Below are positions 29,788-40,593 of a stretch of 64,000 bases of DNA, one piece after another (position 1 is the stretch's first letter; every line of letters begins with the position of its first letter). The position numbers and the translations under genes are program-made. The DNA comes from Stenotrophomonas maltophilia (GTDB lineage: Bacteria > Pseudomonadota > Gammaproteobacteria > Xanthomonadales > Xanthomonadaceae). The stretch spans positions 1,116,001 to 1,180,000 of the forward strand of contig NZ_NERD01000002.1 in NCBI RefSeq assembly GCF_002799155.1, in the 5' to 3' direction. The notes beneath the pieces are model-generated. The model did not search any database. It was not told where the DNA came from and saw nothing but the letters and a program-made list of their open reading frames with translations.

Positions 29788-30093
29788 TCAGCCGCGCGGC
29801 AGCACGATCTGGCGCTGTTCCTTGCTCGGGCGGTACAGCACGGCAACGTGGCCGATGCGCTGCACCAGCGCGCTTTCGGTGGCTTCGACGATCTCGCCGA
29901 TCATCACGTCACGGGCGTCGCGATCCTCGGCAGCGACCTTCACCTTGACCAGTTCGTGGCGCTCCAGCACTTCGTTCAGCTCCGCGATGAAGGCCGGGGT
30001 CACGCCCTTGCCGCCGGTCTGCAGCAGGGCCTTCAGGTCGTGGGCTTGGCCGCGCAGGAAACGGGTCTGGGAGGCGGTCAGGGCGATGGACAT
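29788..30093 (-). CDS. yhbY: Ribosome assembly RNA-binding protein YhbY (CRM domain)
   Basis: A 101-residue protein made of one CRM domain. MSIALTASQTRFLRGQAHDLKALLQTGGKGVTPAFIAELNEVLERHELVKVKV shows the GxxG-type RNA-binding loop and the helix that follows; VQRIGHVAVLYRPS is the C-terminal strand. YhbY binds pre-50S particles. I chose the ATG at 30093; the frame runs four codons further. It is divergent from rlmE, 65 bp away, and both act on the large ribosomal subunit. Confidence 0.92.
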   Translation of the reverse strand: MSIALTASQTRFLRGQAHDLKALLQTGGKGVTPAFIAELNEVLERHELVKVKVAAEDRDARDVMIGEIVEATESALVQRIGHVAVLYRPSKEQRQIVLPRG

Positions 30094-30158
30094 GCAGGAA
30101 AACACGGTTGAATGGGGCGATCAGGGTATCATGAGGACCCCATCAGCCCCTATTTTCA

Positions 30159-30791
30159 ATGGCTACCCGCAGCAAAAGCAGCCAGCGCTGGCTCAAGGAA
30201 CACTTCTCCGACCCCTTCGTGAAGAAGGCGCAGGCCGAAGGCATGCGCTCGCGCGCCGCCTACAAGCTCGAGGAGCTGCTCGAACGTGACCGGTTGCTGA
30301 AGCCACACATGGTGGTGGTCGACCTCGGCGCGGCGCCGGGTGGCTGGTCTCAGCAGGTTCGGAGACAGATTGGCGACACCGGCCGCGTGCTGGCCCTGGA
30401 CATCCTGGACATGCCGCCCCTGGCCGGCGTGGAGTTCCTTCATGGTGACTTCAGGGAAGAAGCCGTCCTATCGCAGTTTGAAGCCATGCTCGGGGATCAG
30501 CCGGTAGACCTTGTGCTGTCGGACATGGCCCCCAATAAGAGTGGTGTGGGCGCGGTCGACCAGCCGCGGATGATGCACCTGGCGGAGCTGGCCCTGGATT
30601 TTGCCGACAACCACCTGAAGACCGGTGGGGCATTCCTGATCAAGCTGTTCCAGGGCGAAGGTTTTGACGACTACGTGCGCGACATGCGCCGCCGGTACGA
30701 CAAGGTCTCCATCCGCAAGCCGGAAGCCTCGCGCAAGCGCTCTCCCGAGGTGTATGCCTTGGGTCAGGGAAAACGCGCCCACATGAAGTAA
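30159..30791 (+). CDS. rlmE: 23S rRNA (uridine(2552)-2'-O)-methyltransferase
   Basis: A 210-residue Rossmann-fold methyltransferase (FtsJ/RrmJ) that modifies U2552 in the A-loop of 23S rRNA. The SAM site is [19 protein letters not shown]; the K-D-K-E active site is seen in [55 protein letters not shown] and [19 protein letters not shown]. The ATG at 30159 gives [25 protein letters not shown], the family start. ftsH follows after 63 bp, the same order as in E. coli. Confidence 0.97.
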   Translation: MATRSKSSQRWLKEHFSDPFVKKAQAEGMRSRAAYKLEELLERDRLLKPHMVVVDLGAAPGGWSQQVRRQIGDTGRVLALDILDMPPLAGVEFLHGDFREEAVLSQFEAMLGDQPVDLVLSDMAPNKSGVGAVDQPRMMHLAELALDFADNHLKTGGAFLIKLFQGEGFDDYVRDMRRRYDKVSIRKPEASRKRSPEVYALGQGKRAHMK

Positions 30792-30854
30792 GCTCGTAAC
30801 GTACGCAAGTTCGACCCCAACGCAACGCCAGCACTGAGAGGAACACCGGAGCCA

Positions 30855-32795
<1,941 letters not shown>

Positions 32796-32817
32796 CGGCC
32801 CGCTGCACGTGACACCA

Positions 32818-32848
32818 GACGAGGCCGGGGCAACCCGGCTTCGTCGTT
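32818..32848 (+). terminator. Probable terminator after ftsH
   Basis: Stem GACGAGGCCGGG-GCAA-CCCGGCTTCGTC (12 pairs, one G-U) followed by GTTTCC. The T-run is short, so termination may be partial. It starts 22 bp after the ftsH stop. Confidence 0.7.
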
Positions 32849-32897
32849 TCCGGGCCACTGGCCCATTCCGAAAAACCGAACTGACGCTGGAGCCCGC

Positions 32898-33083
32898 ATG
32901 TCCGCCCCGAAGCCCGAACCGATTTCCCACAAGGCCGAAATGGTCATCGCCACCGTGGTCGGCGTAGGTGTGGGCCTGGGGGCCGACAACCTGCTGCTGG
33001 GCTGCGTGGTGGGTATCGCGGTCGGCATCGTGCTGAGCATCGCCAAGACCCTGTACGTGGACCGCAAGCGCCGACGCCGTTGA
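32898..33083 (+). CDS. Small hydrophobic protein, 61 aa
   Basis: A short protein, MSAPKPEPISHKAEMVIATV, with a glycine/valine-rich hydrophobic stretch of about 35 residues that could form two short helices, and a basic end (LYVDRKRRRR). No family is recognised. CTGGAGCCCGC before the ATG includes a usable GGAG. It could be expressed by read-through from ftsH or from its own promoter. Its composition suggests a real inner-membrane peptide, but it is short enough that chance cannot be excluded. Confidence 0.6.
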   Translation: MSAPKPEPISHKAEMVIATVVGVGVGLGADNLLLGCVVGIAVGIVLSIAKTLYVDRKRRRR

Positions 33084-33116
33084 GGGGTATCGGCAGGGCT
33101 GCGCCCTGCACCTGCG

Positions 33117-33139
33117 GTAGTGCCGGCCGCTGGCCGGCA
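33117..33139 (+). repeat. SMAG hairpin
   Basis: GTAG followed by TGCCGGCC-GCT-GGCCGGCA, directly after a GCAGGGC/GCCCTGC hairpin (33094-33110). It is the first of several structured elements in the 596-bp gap 33084-33679, which has no convincing gene. Confidence 0.85.
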
Positions 33140-33183
33140 ACCTCAACAGCAACAGCAGAAGCGGGCATTCCTTGGGGGGCGGG

Positions 33184-33275
33184 GCGGTGTGGGTGGGCAG
33201 GACATGCCGTAAACCCGTCCATGGGGGCTCGATAGCGCCATCCATGGCGCCAACGGTCCTGCCCACCCACACCGC
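33184..33275 (-). repeat. Variable-stem/conserved-loop element, copy 2
   Basis: Perfect 20-bp arms (33184-33203 against 33256-33275, containing GGTGTGGGTGGGCAGGAC) enclose a 52-nt loop. Read on the minus strand, the loop matches copy 1 (12385-12496) almost base for base, including the GGCGCCAT-GG-ATGGCGC hairpin and GGGTTTACGGC, although the stem sequence differs. CTCTGACAGGTTCA follows the right arm, as at 5601. Confidence 0.9.
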
Positions 33276-33387
33276 GCCACCTCTGACAGGTTCACGCGGC
33301 TGTGGGTAACGGCGACTGTTGGAACGCGCGGTTGTTGGTAGGTGTCAACCTTGGTCGACACATCTGCCAGATATCGAATTCCAGATT

Positions 33388-33426
33388 GGGGTCAGAGCCC
33401 GTTGCGCAGCAACGGGATCCGACCCC
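33388..33426. repeat. GGGGTC...GACCCC hairpin
   Basis: GGGGTCAGAGCCCGTTGC pairs with GCAACGGGATCCGACCCC (16 of 18 positions). The ends match those of the element at 14864-14904; the inner stem differs. Confidence 0.85.
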
Positions 33427-33468
33427 GTGCTCCGACAGATCGCAGAAATCTGTCGAAGGCGGGGTGGG

Positions 33469-33548
33469 TCCGGTTGCGGGAGTGTCGGCGGCATGGATGC
33501 CGTGGCCAAGCCCCCATGGATGGGTTTACGGCGTCTCCCGCAACCGGA
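33469..33548 (+). repeat. Variable-stem/conserved-loop element, copy 3
   Basis: Perfect 14-bp arms (TCCGGTTGCGGGAG, 33469-33482, against 33535-33548) around a 52-nt loop. The loop carries a GCAT-GG-ATGC hairpin, AAGCCCCCATGGATGGGTTT and ACGGCGT, as in copies 1 and 2. It is inverted relative to copy 2, 200 bp away, and lies upstream of folP. A GCAGGGC/GCCCTGC hairpin follows near 33626-33642. Confidence 0.9.
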
Positions 33549-33679
33549 TTCTCCCCGGCTACCCTCAGGAAACCAGCTTCTGCTGCTGCTTGGGCTCTTG
33601 CTGTGGCCGTTGCCTTTGCGGGTGCAGGGCGCCGCCCTGCCAAACTAAACTACCCGCCGTTGTCCCTGCAGGATTGCCC

Positions 33680-34576
33680 ATGTTCGATACCTCGCCCCAG
33701 CTCGATTGCGCCGGCCGCATCCTGTGCCTCGACCGTGCCCGTGTCATGGGCATCGTCAACGTCACCCCGGACTCGTTTTCCGATGGCGGCGCGCACGACA
33801 CCACCGCGGCCGCGGTCGCGCATGGCCTGAAGCTGGTCGAAGAGGGCGCAGATCTGCTGGATGTCGGCGGCGAATCGACCCGCCCGGGCGCCGCGCCGGT
33901 ATCGGTCGAGGAAGAGCTGCGCCGGGTGATCCCGGTGATCGAGCAGTTGGCGGCCCGGACCCAGGTGCCGATCAGCATCGACACCTTCAAGCCGGAGGTG
34001 ATGCGTGCGGCGGTGGCTGCTGGTGCCGGCATGATCAATGACATCTATGGCCTGCGCCAGGACGGGGCGCTGGACGCCGCTGCTGAGGCCGGCGTGCCGG
34101 TGGTGCTGATGCACATGCAGGGCGAGCCCGGCCACATGCAGGCCGATCCGCACTACGACGACGTGGTTGCCGAGGTGCACGGTTTCCTGGTGCAGCGCCT
34201 GTTCGCTGCAGAAATGGCCGGCATCGCGAAGAAGAACCTGCTGATTGATCTCGGTTTCGGCTTCGGCAAGACCACTGCCCACAACATGACTCTGCTGGCG
34301 CGCTCGGACCGCTTCGTGGAACTGGGTGTACCGATGCTGGCCGGCCTGTCGCGCAAGCGCAGCCTCGGTGAACTGACTGGCCGCGACATGCCGTCCGAAC
34401 GGGTAGCGGCCTCGGTGGCCGCGCATCTGATCGCGGTGCAGCGCGGCGCACGCATCGTGCGCGTGCATGACGTGGCGCCCACCGTCGATGCGCTGAAGAT
34501 CTGGCAGGCGGTCGAGGCGGTGCCTACGCCGCGCGCCGACGCCACGCCGACGATCCGCTGGCCGGACGAAGACTGA
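33680..34576 (+). CDS. folP: Dihydropteroate synthase
   Basis: A 298-residue TIM-barrel enzyme joining p-aminobenzoate to 6-hydroxymethyl-dihydropterin pyrophosphate; the target of sulfonamides. Family motifs: [92 protein letters not shown] and [16 protein letters not shown]. The frame is open far upstream through repeats, but the ATG at 33680 gives the proper N terminus. Its stop overlaps the miaA start by one base (TGATG). In E. coli folP directly follows ftsH; here the two are separated by a repeat-rich gap. Confidence 0.97.
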   Translation: MFDTSPQLDCAGRILCLDRARVMGIVNVTPDSFSDGGAHDTTAAAVAHGLKLVEEGADLLDVGGESTRPGAAPVSVEEELRRVIPVIEQLAARTQVPISIDTFKPEVMRAAVAAGAGMINDIYGLRQDGALDAAAEAGVPVVLMHMQGEPGHMQADPHYDDVVAEVHGFLVQRLFAAEMAGIAKKNLLIDLGFGFGKTTAHNMTLLARSDRFVELGVPMLAGLSRKRSLGELTGRDMPSERVAASVAAHLIAVQRGARIVRVHDVAPTVDALKIWQAVEAVPTPRADATPTIRWPDED

Positions 34577-35529
34577 TGGGCATCGACCGGCGGCCATTGG
34601 CGATCGCCGTGATGGGCCCGACCGCCAGTGGCAAGACCGCCACCGCGATCGCCCTGGCGCAACAGCTGGACGGCGAGATCGTCAGCGTCGATTCGGCACT
34701 GGTGTACCGCCACCTGGATATCGGTTCGGCCAAGCCCGATGCGGCCGAGCGCGCGCAGGCACCTCACCATCTGCTGGACCTGCGCGATCCCTGGCAGACC
34801 TACTCGGCGGCGGAGTTCGCTGCCGATGCCGGCCGGGTCGTGGCCGACATCGTGGCGCGTGGCAGAACGCCGATCCTGGCCGGTGGCACCGGCCTGTACT
34901 TCCGTTCGCTGCTGCAGGGCCTGTCGCCGATGCCCGAGGCCGACCCGGGGATGCGTGCGACGTTGGCAGCCGAAGCCGCCGAGCGCGGCTGGGCCGCGCT
35001 GCATGCCGAACTGGCCAGGGTCGATCCGGCCGCTGCCGCACGCATCCATGCCAGCGACCCGCAGCGCATCCAGCGGGCGCTGGAGGTCTATCGCCTGACT
35101 GGCACCCCCATCACTGAATGGCAGCGCCGGCCGGGTGTGGCGCCGTTGCCGGTGCGCACGCTCAAGCTGATCCTGGCCCCGCGTGAACGCGCGGTACTGC
35201 ACCAGCGCATCGAGGCGCGCTTCGACGCCATGCTGGCGCAGGGTTTTCTGGACGAGGTACGGGCGCTGAGGGCGATGCCGGAAATGGCCGCCGTGGAGGC
35301 GCCGTTGGACCTGCCAGCGGTGCGTGCGGTCGGCTATCGCCAGGCCTGGGAGTACCTGGACGGGGAGGGCGATGCCGCCCGTTTCCGTGACAAGGCGATC
35401 TTCGCCACCCGCCAGCTGGCCAAGCGCCAGCTGACCTGGCTGCGCGGCGAGCTTGATGCGCGCTGGTTCGACCCCCATATCGACCAGGAGCGCCTGGCCG
35501 GCGCGGTGTCGACCTTCGTCGCACGCTGA
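34576..35529 (+). CDS. miaA: tRNA dimethylallyltransferase
   Basis: A 317-residue P-loop enzyme that prenylates A37 of tRNAs reading UNN codons. The P-loop is [20 protein letters not shown]; the catalytic stretch is [60 protein letters not shown] and [14 protein letters not shown] follow. Its ATG overlaps the folP stop. hfq follows after 97 bp, the widely conserved miaA-hfq-hflX order. Confidence 0.97.
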   Translation: MGIDRRPLAIAVMGPTASGKTATAIALAQQLDGEIVSVDSALVYRHLDIGSAKPDAAERAQAPHHLLDLRDPWQTYSAAEFAADAGRVVADIVARGRTPILAGGTGLYFRSLLQGLSPMPEADPGMRATLAAEAAERGWAALHAELARVDPAAAARIHASDPQRIQRALEVYRLTGTPITEWQRRPGVAPLPVRTLKLILAPRERAVLHQRIEARFDAMLAQGFLDEVRALRAMPEMAAVEAPLDLPAVRAVGYRQAWEYLDGEGDAARFRDKAIFATRQLAKRQLTWLRGELDARWFDPHIDQERLAGAVSTFVAR

Positions 35530-35625
35530 AGTCCCGCCAGCCGTGTAACATCATCGGTCGGCGGGCGGCTCGGGGGCCGTGGCAACCGTCGGCAACCCAA
35601 TAAGAACAATAATCAGGAGTGTGCA

Positions 35626-35901
35626 ATGTCCAAGGGGCAATCGCTGCAGGATCCTTTCTTGAACGCACTGCGGCGCGAACGCGTGCCGGTTTCGGTGTAC
35701 CTGGTGAACGGCATCAAGCTGCAGGGCACGATCGAGTCGTTCGACCAGTTCGTGGTCCTGCTGCGCAATACGGTCAGTCAGATGGTCTACAAGCACGCCA
35801 TTTCCACGGTCGTTCCGGCACGCAATGTGAAGGTCGGTCCGGGCGGTGGTTACGTGCAGTCGGGTGAAGGTGGTCAGGCAGGTGATGAAGCAGACGAGTA
35901 A
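35626..35901 (+). CDS. hfq: RNA chaperone Hfq
   Basis: A 91-residue Sm-like protein that pairs small RNAs with mRNAs. Sm1 is [42 protein letters not shown] and Sm2 is [14 protein letters not shown], including the proximal-face YKHAIST. A glycine- and acid-rich tail of about 20 residues follows, shorter than that of E. coli Hfq. TCAGGAGTGTGCA gives a strong ribosome-binding site. hflX begins 15 bp after its stop. Confidence 0.97.
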   Translation: MSKGQSLQDPFLNALRRERVPVSVYLVNGIKLQGTIESFDQFVVLLRNTVSQMVYKHAISTVVPARNVKVGPGGGYVQSGEGGQAGDEADE

Positions 35902-35915
35902 TACCGGAGCGGTGA

Positions 35916-37226
35916 ATGTTTGACCGCTCGAAAAAGGGCGAACACGCCCTGTTGATCCAGCCCCATTTCGGCAAGCTGGAAGACGATGTGCTTGAAGAGT
36001 TCGGTGATCTGGCCCGCTCGGCCGGGGCCAGCATCGCCGCGACGATCACCGCGCGCCTGGATCGTCCGAATCCATCGACCCTGATCGGCAGCGGCAAGCT
36101 GGACGAGATCAAGGCCGCGGCCGACGCCAGCGGTGCCGACCTGATCCTGGTCAACCATGCGTTGAGCCCGGGCCAGGAGCGCAACCTGGAACGCTTCCTC
36201 GAGCGCCGGGTGATCGACCGTACCGGCCTGATCCTGGACATCTTCGCCCAGCGTGCGCACAGCCACGAAGGCAAGCTGCAGGTCGAGCTGGCGCAGCTGC
36301 GTCACCTGGCCACGCGGCTGGTCCGCGGCTGGACCCACCTGGAGCGCCAGCGCGGTGGTTCGATCGGCCTGCGCGGCCCGGGTGAAACCCAGCTGGAAAC
36401 CGACCGCCGCCTGCTGCAGAAGCGGGTCGAGCAGCTGCAGAAGCGCCTGGAAAAGGTGGAAGTGCAGCGCACCCAGATGCGCCGTGCGCGCGTGCGCAGC
36501 GAGCTGCCGCGTGTCGCCCTGGTGGGCTACACCAATGCCGGCAAATCGACCCTGTTCAACGCCATGACCGGCGCTGAGGCCTACGCCGCCGACCAGCTGT
36601 TCGCAACGCTGGATCCGACCGTGCGCCGCATCGCGGTGCCGGGCGGCAACGTGGTGCTGGCCGACACCGTCGGCTTCGTCCGTGATCTGCCACATGATCT
36701 GGTCGCCGCGTTCCGCTCGACCCTGTCCGAGGCGCGCGAGGCCGATTTCCTGCTGCACGTGGTCGATGCTGCCGATCCGCATCGCGAGGAGCGCATCGCG
36801 CAGGTGGACGAGGTGCTGACCGCGGTCGGTGCCGGTGATCTGCCGCAGCTGCTGGTGTTCAACAAGATCGACCGCATCGACGGTGCCGACGTCCGCCACG
36901 ATGGCCAGGATGGCGTGCCCGACGAGTCGCGTCGTGAACGCGTCTGGATTTCCGCGCGTGACGGGCAGGGCCTTGAGCTGCTGCAGGCAGTGCTGGGCAG
37001 GCGCCTGGGCTTGCAGCACGTGACCGGTGAACTGCGCCTGCCGCCGGATGCCGGCCGCCTGCGTGCGCGCCTGCACCAGCTGGAAGTGATCCGCAGCGAA
37101 CAGGCCGATGAGGAGGGCTGGCTGCTGCAGGTGGACCTGCCGATCGCCGAAGCCGAGAAGCTGGCCGCCAGTGCCGAAGGCGCGCCGATCCGGGCGCTGC
37201 TGCCTGAGAAACTGCCGGAGTGGTGA
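35916..37226 (+). CDS. hflX: GTPase HflX (ribosome splitting factor)
   Basis: A 436-residue Obg-HflX superfamily GTPase. The N-terminal HflX domain (ALLIQPHFGK, NPSTLIGSGKLDEIKAAAD, NHALSPGQERNLERFL) leads to a helical linker, RGPGETQLETDRRLLQKRVEQLQKRLEKVE. The G domain has G1 GYTNAGKSTLFN, G3 DTVGFVRDLPHDLVAAF and G4 NKID. HflX splits stalled or hibernating 70S ribosomes during heat stress. The C-terminal extension is present. In E. coli hflK and hflC follow; here a SMAG repeat and pncC do. Confidence 0.96.
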   Translation: MFDRSKKGEHALLIQPHFGKLEDDVLEEFGDLARSAGASIAATITARLDRPNPSTLIGSGKLDEIKAAADASGADLILVNHALSPGQERNLERFLERRVIDRTGLILDIFAQRAHSHEGKLQVELAQLRHLATRLVRGWTHLERQRGGSIGLRGPGETQLETDRRLLQKRVEQLQKRLEKVEVQRTQMRRARVRSELPRVALVGYTNAGKSTLFNAMTGAEAYAADQLFATLDPTVRRIAVPGGNVVLADTVGFVRDLPHDLVAAFRSTLSEAREADFLLHVVDAADPHREERIAQVDEVLTAVGAGDLPQLLVFNKIDRIDGADVRHDGQDGVPDESRRERVWISARDGQGLELLQAVLGRRLGLQHVTGELRLPPDAGRLRARLHQLEVIRSEQADEEGWLLQVDLPIAEAEKLAASAEGAPIRALLPEKLPEW

Positions 37227-37227
37227 G

Positions 37228-37249
37228 GTAGCGCCGGGCCAGGCCCGGC
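37228..37249 (+). repeat. SMAG hairpin
   Basis: GTAGC followed by GCCGGGCC-A-GGCCCGGC, immediately after the hflX stop; it could limit read-through. Confidence 0.85.
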
Positions 37250-37323
37250 CGCTGCCATCGCGGCGGCCCGCGACATCAACCTGTCATCTGCGGTACAACG
37301 TGCAGGTTCTTCACCCCACCGTC

Positions 37324-37824
37324 ATGCCGATGTCCATCCCCACCGACGCCGATCTCAACGCCCAGTCCGCCGCGCTCGGGCAGCGCCTGCAACAGGCCTC
37401 GCTGCAGCTGGTCACGGCCGAAAGCTGCAGTGGCGGCTGGATCGCCAAGTGCATGACCGATATCGCCGGTTCCTCGGCGTTCTTCGACTGCGGCATGGTG
37501 GTCTACAGCTACGAGGCCAAGCAGCGTCTGCTCGGTGTGCGCGCGCAGACCCTGGAGCAGTTCGGTGCGGTCAGCCGCGAAACCGTGCTGGAGATGGTGT
37601 CTGGCGCACTGGTCAATTCCGGTGCCGGCATCGCCGTGGCGGTGACCGGTATCGCCGGCCCCGGCGGTGGCAGTCCGGACAAGCCGGTCGGCAGTGTCTG
37701 GATCGGTTGGAAGCGCCGTGGCGGCTACGCCCGTGCCGAACTCTTCCAGTTCGACGGCGACCGCGAAGCCATCCGCCGGCAAACCGTGGCGGCGGCATTG
37801 CGCGGTATCGACGCCCAGCTGTGA
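37324..37824 (+). CDS. pncC: CinA C-terminal-domain protein (nicotinamide-nucleotide amidohydrolase, PncC)
   Basis: A 166-residue stand-alone CinA/PncC domain that deamidates nicotinamide mononucleotide to nicotinate mononucleotide. The active-site motif LVTAESCSGGWIAKCMTDIAGSS is near residue 28; VVYSYEAKQRLLGV, AVAVTGIAGPGGGSPDKPVGSVWIG and REAIRRQTVAAAL complete the pattern. A second ATG at 37330 (MSIPTDADLN) is an alternative start. cinA-type genes often precede recA; here ubiB and lexA intervene. Confidence 0.92.
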   Translation: MPMSIPTDADLNAQSAALGQRLQQASLQLVTAESCSGGWIAKCMTDIAGSSAFFDCGMVVYSYEAKQRLLGVRAQTLEQFGAVSRETVLEMVSGALVNSGAGIAVAVTGIAGPGGGSPDKPVGSVWIGWKRRGGYARAELFQFDGDREAIRRQTVAAALRGIDAQL

Positions 37825-37855
37825 CATGCTGCTCCGGTAATCGTCCGGAGCACGC

Positions 37856-39541
37856 ATGATGTGGGAAACGCTGGGCACGGTCCGTGACCTGGGCCGACTG
37901 CAGGAAATCGCCGTCGTCCTGATCCGCTATGGCTTCGGCGACGTGGTGCGGCGCATCGGCCTGGCCACCACGCTGGAGCGGGCAGGGCGCCTGCTGCACT
38001 GGAACGAAGAGCGGCAGGAGCTGCTGCGGATGACCGCGCCGGTGCGCGTGCGCAGCGCGATGCAGGATCTCGGCCCGACCTTCGTCAAGCTGGGCCAGGT
38101 GCTGGCGACGCGCGTTGACCTGCTGCCGCCGGAATGGATCGCCGAACTGTCCGAACTGCAGAACGCGGTGCCGGCGCTGCCGTATGCCGACATCCGCGAG
38201 CAGCTGGAGGCCGACCTGGGCGCATCGCCTGCAGAGGTGTTCGCCTTCCTCGATGAAACCCCGATGGCCGCCGCCTCGCTGGCGCAGGCCCATCGTGCGC
38301 GCCTGCATGACGGCCGCGAGGTGGTGCTGAAGGTGCGGCGGCCCGGCATCCGCGATGTGGTCGAGGCCGACCTGCGGCTGCTGGCGCGGCTGGCCGAGAT
38401 CGTCGAGGCGCGCCTGCCGGACCTGCGCCGCTATCGCCCGGCCGAGGTCGTGCAGCAGTTCACCGTATCGCTGCGCCGTGAGCTGGATTTCGCCGCCGAA
38501 TGCCGCAACGCCGAGCGCATCGCGCGCAACTTCAAGGGCCGCGGCGACATCCTGATTCCCGGCGTGCACTGGCAGTGGACCTGCGAAAGCCTGAACGTGC
38601 AGGACTTCGTCGACGGCATTCCCGGGCGCAACCTGGCCGGCGTCGACGCGGCGGGCCTGGACCGGCGCGAGCTGGCACGGCGTGGTGCCGACATCGTGCT
38701 GAAGATGGTGCTGGAGGACGGCAGCTTCCACGCCGATCCGCACCCCGGCAACATCATCTACCTGCGTGACGGTCGCATTGGTGTGATCGATTTCGGCATG
38801 GTCGGTGCCTTGTCGGAAGTGCGCCGCTTCCAGGTCGCACAACTGCTGCATGGCCTGGTCGAGCAGGACCCGCAGGGCGTGGCGGACGTGCTGCTGGACT
38901 GGGCCGGTGGCGTGGAAGTGGACGAGAACCGGCTGCAGCACGACATCAGCCAGTTCGTCGATCAGTACCGCGGCGTGCCGCTGAAGGACCTGCGGATCGG
39001 CCTGATGCTGGGTGACATCACCCAGCTGCTGCGCAGCTACAGCCTGACCCTGCCGGCCGACCTGGCATTGATGATCAAGGCGTTCCTGACCCTGGAAGGG
39101 ATGGGTCGGCAGCTGGACCCTGATTTCGACATGGCCAGTGCTGCGCGCCCGTTCCTGGAGCGGGTGGTGCTGCAGCGTTATGCGCCCAAGGCGCTGCTCA
39201 AGCGTGGACGGCGCAGCCTGCTGGGCCTGGTCGACTTCGCCGGTGAGCTGCCCCGCGACCTGCGCAAGCTGGTCCAGGCGGCGCGCCGAGGACGCCTGCA
39301 GTTGAAGGTGGAAACCAGTGCATTGGAGGGCTTCGGCGAGCAGGTCAACCGCGCCGCGAACCGGCTGGTGGTGGGCATCGTCACCGCCGCATTGATCATT
39401 GGCTCGTCGATCGTGATGCACAGTGTTGGTGGCGTCTCGAGCCGTTGGCTGCTGGCGCTGGGCGTGTGCGGCTTCATCGGCGCCGGCGTCTGCGGCGTGT
39501 GGATCCTGGTTTCGATATGGAGAAGCGGCAAGCACACATGA
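37856..39541 (+). CDS. ubiB: UbiB/ABC1/AarF family protein (ubiquinone biosynthesis accessory ATPase)
   Basis: A 561-residue atypical kinase-like protein needed for ubiquinone synthesis. The KxGQ motif is FVKLGQVLATRVDLLPPEW; the Ala-rich nucleotide loop is MAAASLAQAHRARLHDGREVVLKVRRPG; the catalytic and metal-binding parts are EDGSFHADPHPGN and IGVIDFGMVG. Two C-terminal transmembrane helices (near 500-555) are visible, as usual. It is solitary, not beside ubiE/ubiJ. Two consecutive ATGs begin the frame; either may be used. Confidence 0.92.
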   Translation: MMWETLGTVRDLGRLQEIAVVLIRYGFGDVVRRIGLATTLERAGRLLHWNEERQELLRMTAPVRVRSAMQDLGPTFVKLGQVLATRVDLLPPEWIAELSELQNAVPALPYADIREQLEADLGASPAEVFAFLDETPMAAASLAQAHRARLHDGREVVLKVRRPGIRDVVEADLRLLARLAEIVEARLPDLRRYRPAEVVQQFTVSLRRELDFAAECRNAERIARNFKGRGDILIPGVHWQWTCESLNVQDFVDGIPGRNLAGVDAAGLDRRELARRGADIVLKMVLEDGSFHADPHPGNIIYLRDGRIGVIDFGMVGALSEVRRFQVAQLLHGLVEQDPQGVADVLLDWAGGVEVDENRLQHDISQFVDQYRGVPLKDLRIGLMLGDITQLLRSYSLTLPADLALMIKAFLTLEGMGRQLDPDFDMASAARPFLERVVLQRYAPKALLKRGRRSLLGLVDFAGELPRDLRKLVQAARRGRLQLKVETSALEGFGEQVNRAANRLVVGIVTAALIIGSSIVMHSVGGVSSRWLLALGVCGFIGAGVCGVWILVSIWRSGKHT

Positions 39542-39600
39542 GTGTGTTTACCGCATCTGTTCCCAACGGGGAACCGCGGAATCGCTGCGCGATTGCTAGA

Positions 39601-39621
39601 GCCGACCGTTGGTCGGCTGCT
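39601..39621 (+). terminator. Hairpin terminator after ubiB
   Basis: GCCGACC-GTT-GGTCGGC then TGCTTTTGC, a SMAG-like hairpin preceded by CTAGA instead of GTAG. It lies 60 bp after the ubiB stop and could separate ubiB from lexA. Confidence 0.6.
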
Positions 39622-39732
39622 TTTGCTCTCGCCTTTGTCTCTGCCGGCCGGGCCAAGCCGGCGACGATTGCCTCGCGTGGCTGGGCACGACGGATGTTGC
39701 CGTGTCGCCCCCGGCACTTGCAGTCCTGTTAG

Positions 39733-39751
39733 TTAGTAGTAATACTACTAA
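39733..39751. promoter_or_regulatory. LexA operator of lexA
   Basis: TTAGTAGTAATACTACTAA, a perfect 19-bp palindrome matching the xanthomonad SOS box (TTAG-N6-TACTA core). It ends two bases before the lexA ATG, so LexA binding would cover the transcription start and the translation start region. Confidence 0.95.
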
Positions 39752-39753
39752 CC

Positions 39754-40389
39754 ATGGACCTGACCGACACCCAGCAGGCGATCCTGCAGTTGATCGCCGA
39801 GCGTATCGAGAGCGAAGGCGCCCCGCCGTCGCAGACTGAAATCGCACGTGCGTTTGGCTTCAAGGGCGTGCGCGCAGCCCAGTATCACCTGGAAGCTCTG
39901 GAGCAGGCCGGTGCGATCCGTCGCATCCCAGGCCAGGCCCGCGGCATCCGCCTGGTGCAGGCGCCGCCGGTCGAAAAGCTGGCCGAGCCGGGCCTGCCCG
40001 ACAGCGTCCTGCGCCTGCCGGTGCTGGGCCGGGTCGCGGCCGGCCTGCCGATCGGCGCCGACATCGGCTCGGACGATTTCGTAGTGCTGGACCGGGTGTT
40101 CTTCTCCCCAGCGCCGGATTACCTGCTGAAGGTGCAGGGCGATTCGATGATCGACGAGGGCATCTTCGACGGTGACCTGATCGGCGTGCACCGCACCCGA
40201 GACGCCCATTCCGGACAGATCGTGGTGGCCCGCATCGATGACGAGATCACCGTGAAGCTGCTGAAGATCGCCAAGGACCGCATCCGCCTGCTGCCGCGCA
40301 ACCCCGACTACAAGCCGATCGAGGTGCTGCCGGATCAGGACTTCGCGATCGAAGGCCTCTATTGCGGCCTGCTGCGGCCCAACCGTTGA
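39754..40389 (+). CDS. lexA: SOS repressor LexA
   Basis: A 211-residue repressor. The N-terminal winged helix (MDLTDTQQAILQLIAERIESEGAPPSQTEIARAFGFKGVRAAQYHL) is followed by the cleavage region LGRVAAGLP (Ala-Gly bond) and the C-terminal S24 protease domain, with the Ser in LKVQGDSMIDEGIFDGDLIGV and the Lys in VTVKLLK-like ITVKLLKIAKDR. RecA filaments trigger self-cleavage after DNA damage. It lies under its own operator. The ATG at 39754 has no Shine-Dalgarno, so the transcript may be leaderless. Confidence 0.97.
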   Translation: MDLTDTQQAILQLIAERIESEGAPPSQTEIARAFGFKGVRAAQYHLEALEQAGAIRRIPGQARGIRLVQAPPVEKLAEPGLPDSVLRLPVLGRVAAGLPIGADIGSDDFVVLDRVFFSPAPDYLLKVQGDSMIDEGIFDGDLIGVHRTRDAHSGQIVVARIDDEITVKLLKIAKDRIRLLPRNPDYKPIEVLPDQDFAIEGLYCGLLRPNR

Positions 40390-40593
40390 CCTGCTCCATA
40401 GCGCATTACCCCGCGGTCTTTTGTGGCGATTCTCTGGTTCCACTGAGGTTGGTACGGATGTCCGATAATTCTTTTCAGAGCGCCGGGCAGAATCTCAGCC
40501 TGTGCGATACGTCCGACTTAAAGTGAACCCATGGCAAAGAAGACCCCCAAAGACAGCACCCCCAACGACACGACCTCTGCAAGGACCAATCCG

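Noticed and set aside
33302-33679. N-terminal extension of folP through repeat DNA
   Set aside because: The frame is open, but the 126 codons encode repeat sequence; DHPS starts at the ATG at 33680.
33084-33679. Repeat-dense gap as a possible CRISPR array
   Set aside because: The repeats differ in type, length and orientation, with no regular spacers and no cas genes nearby.
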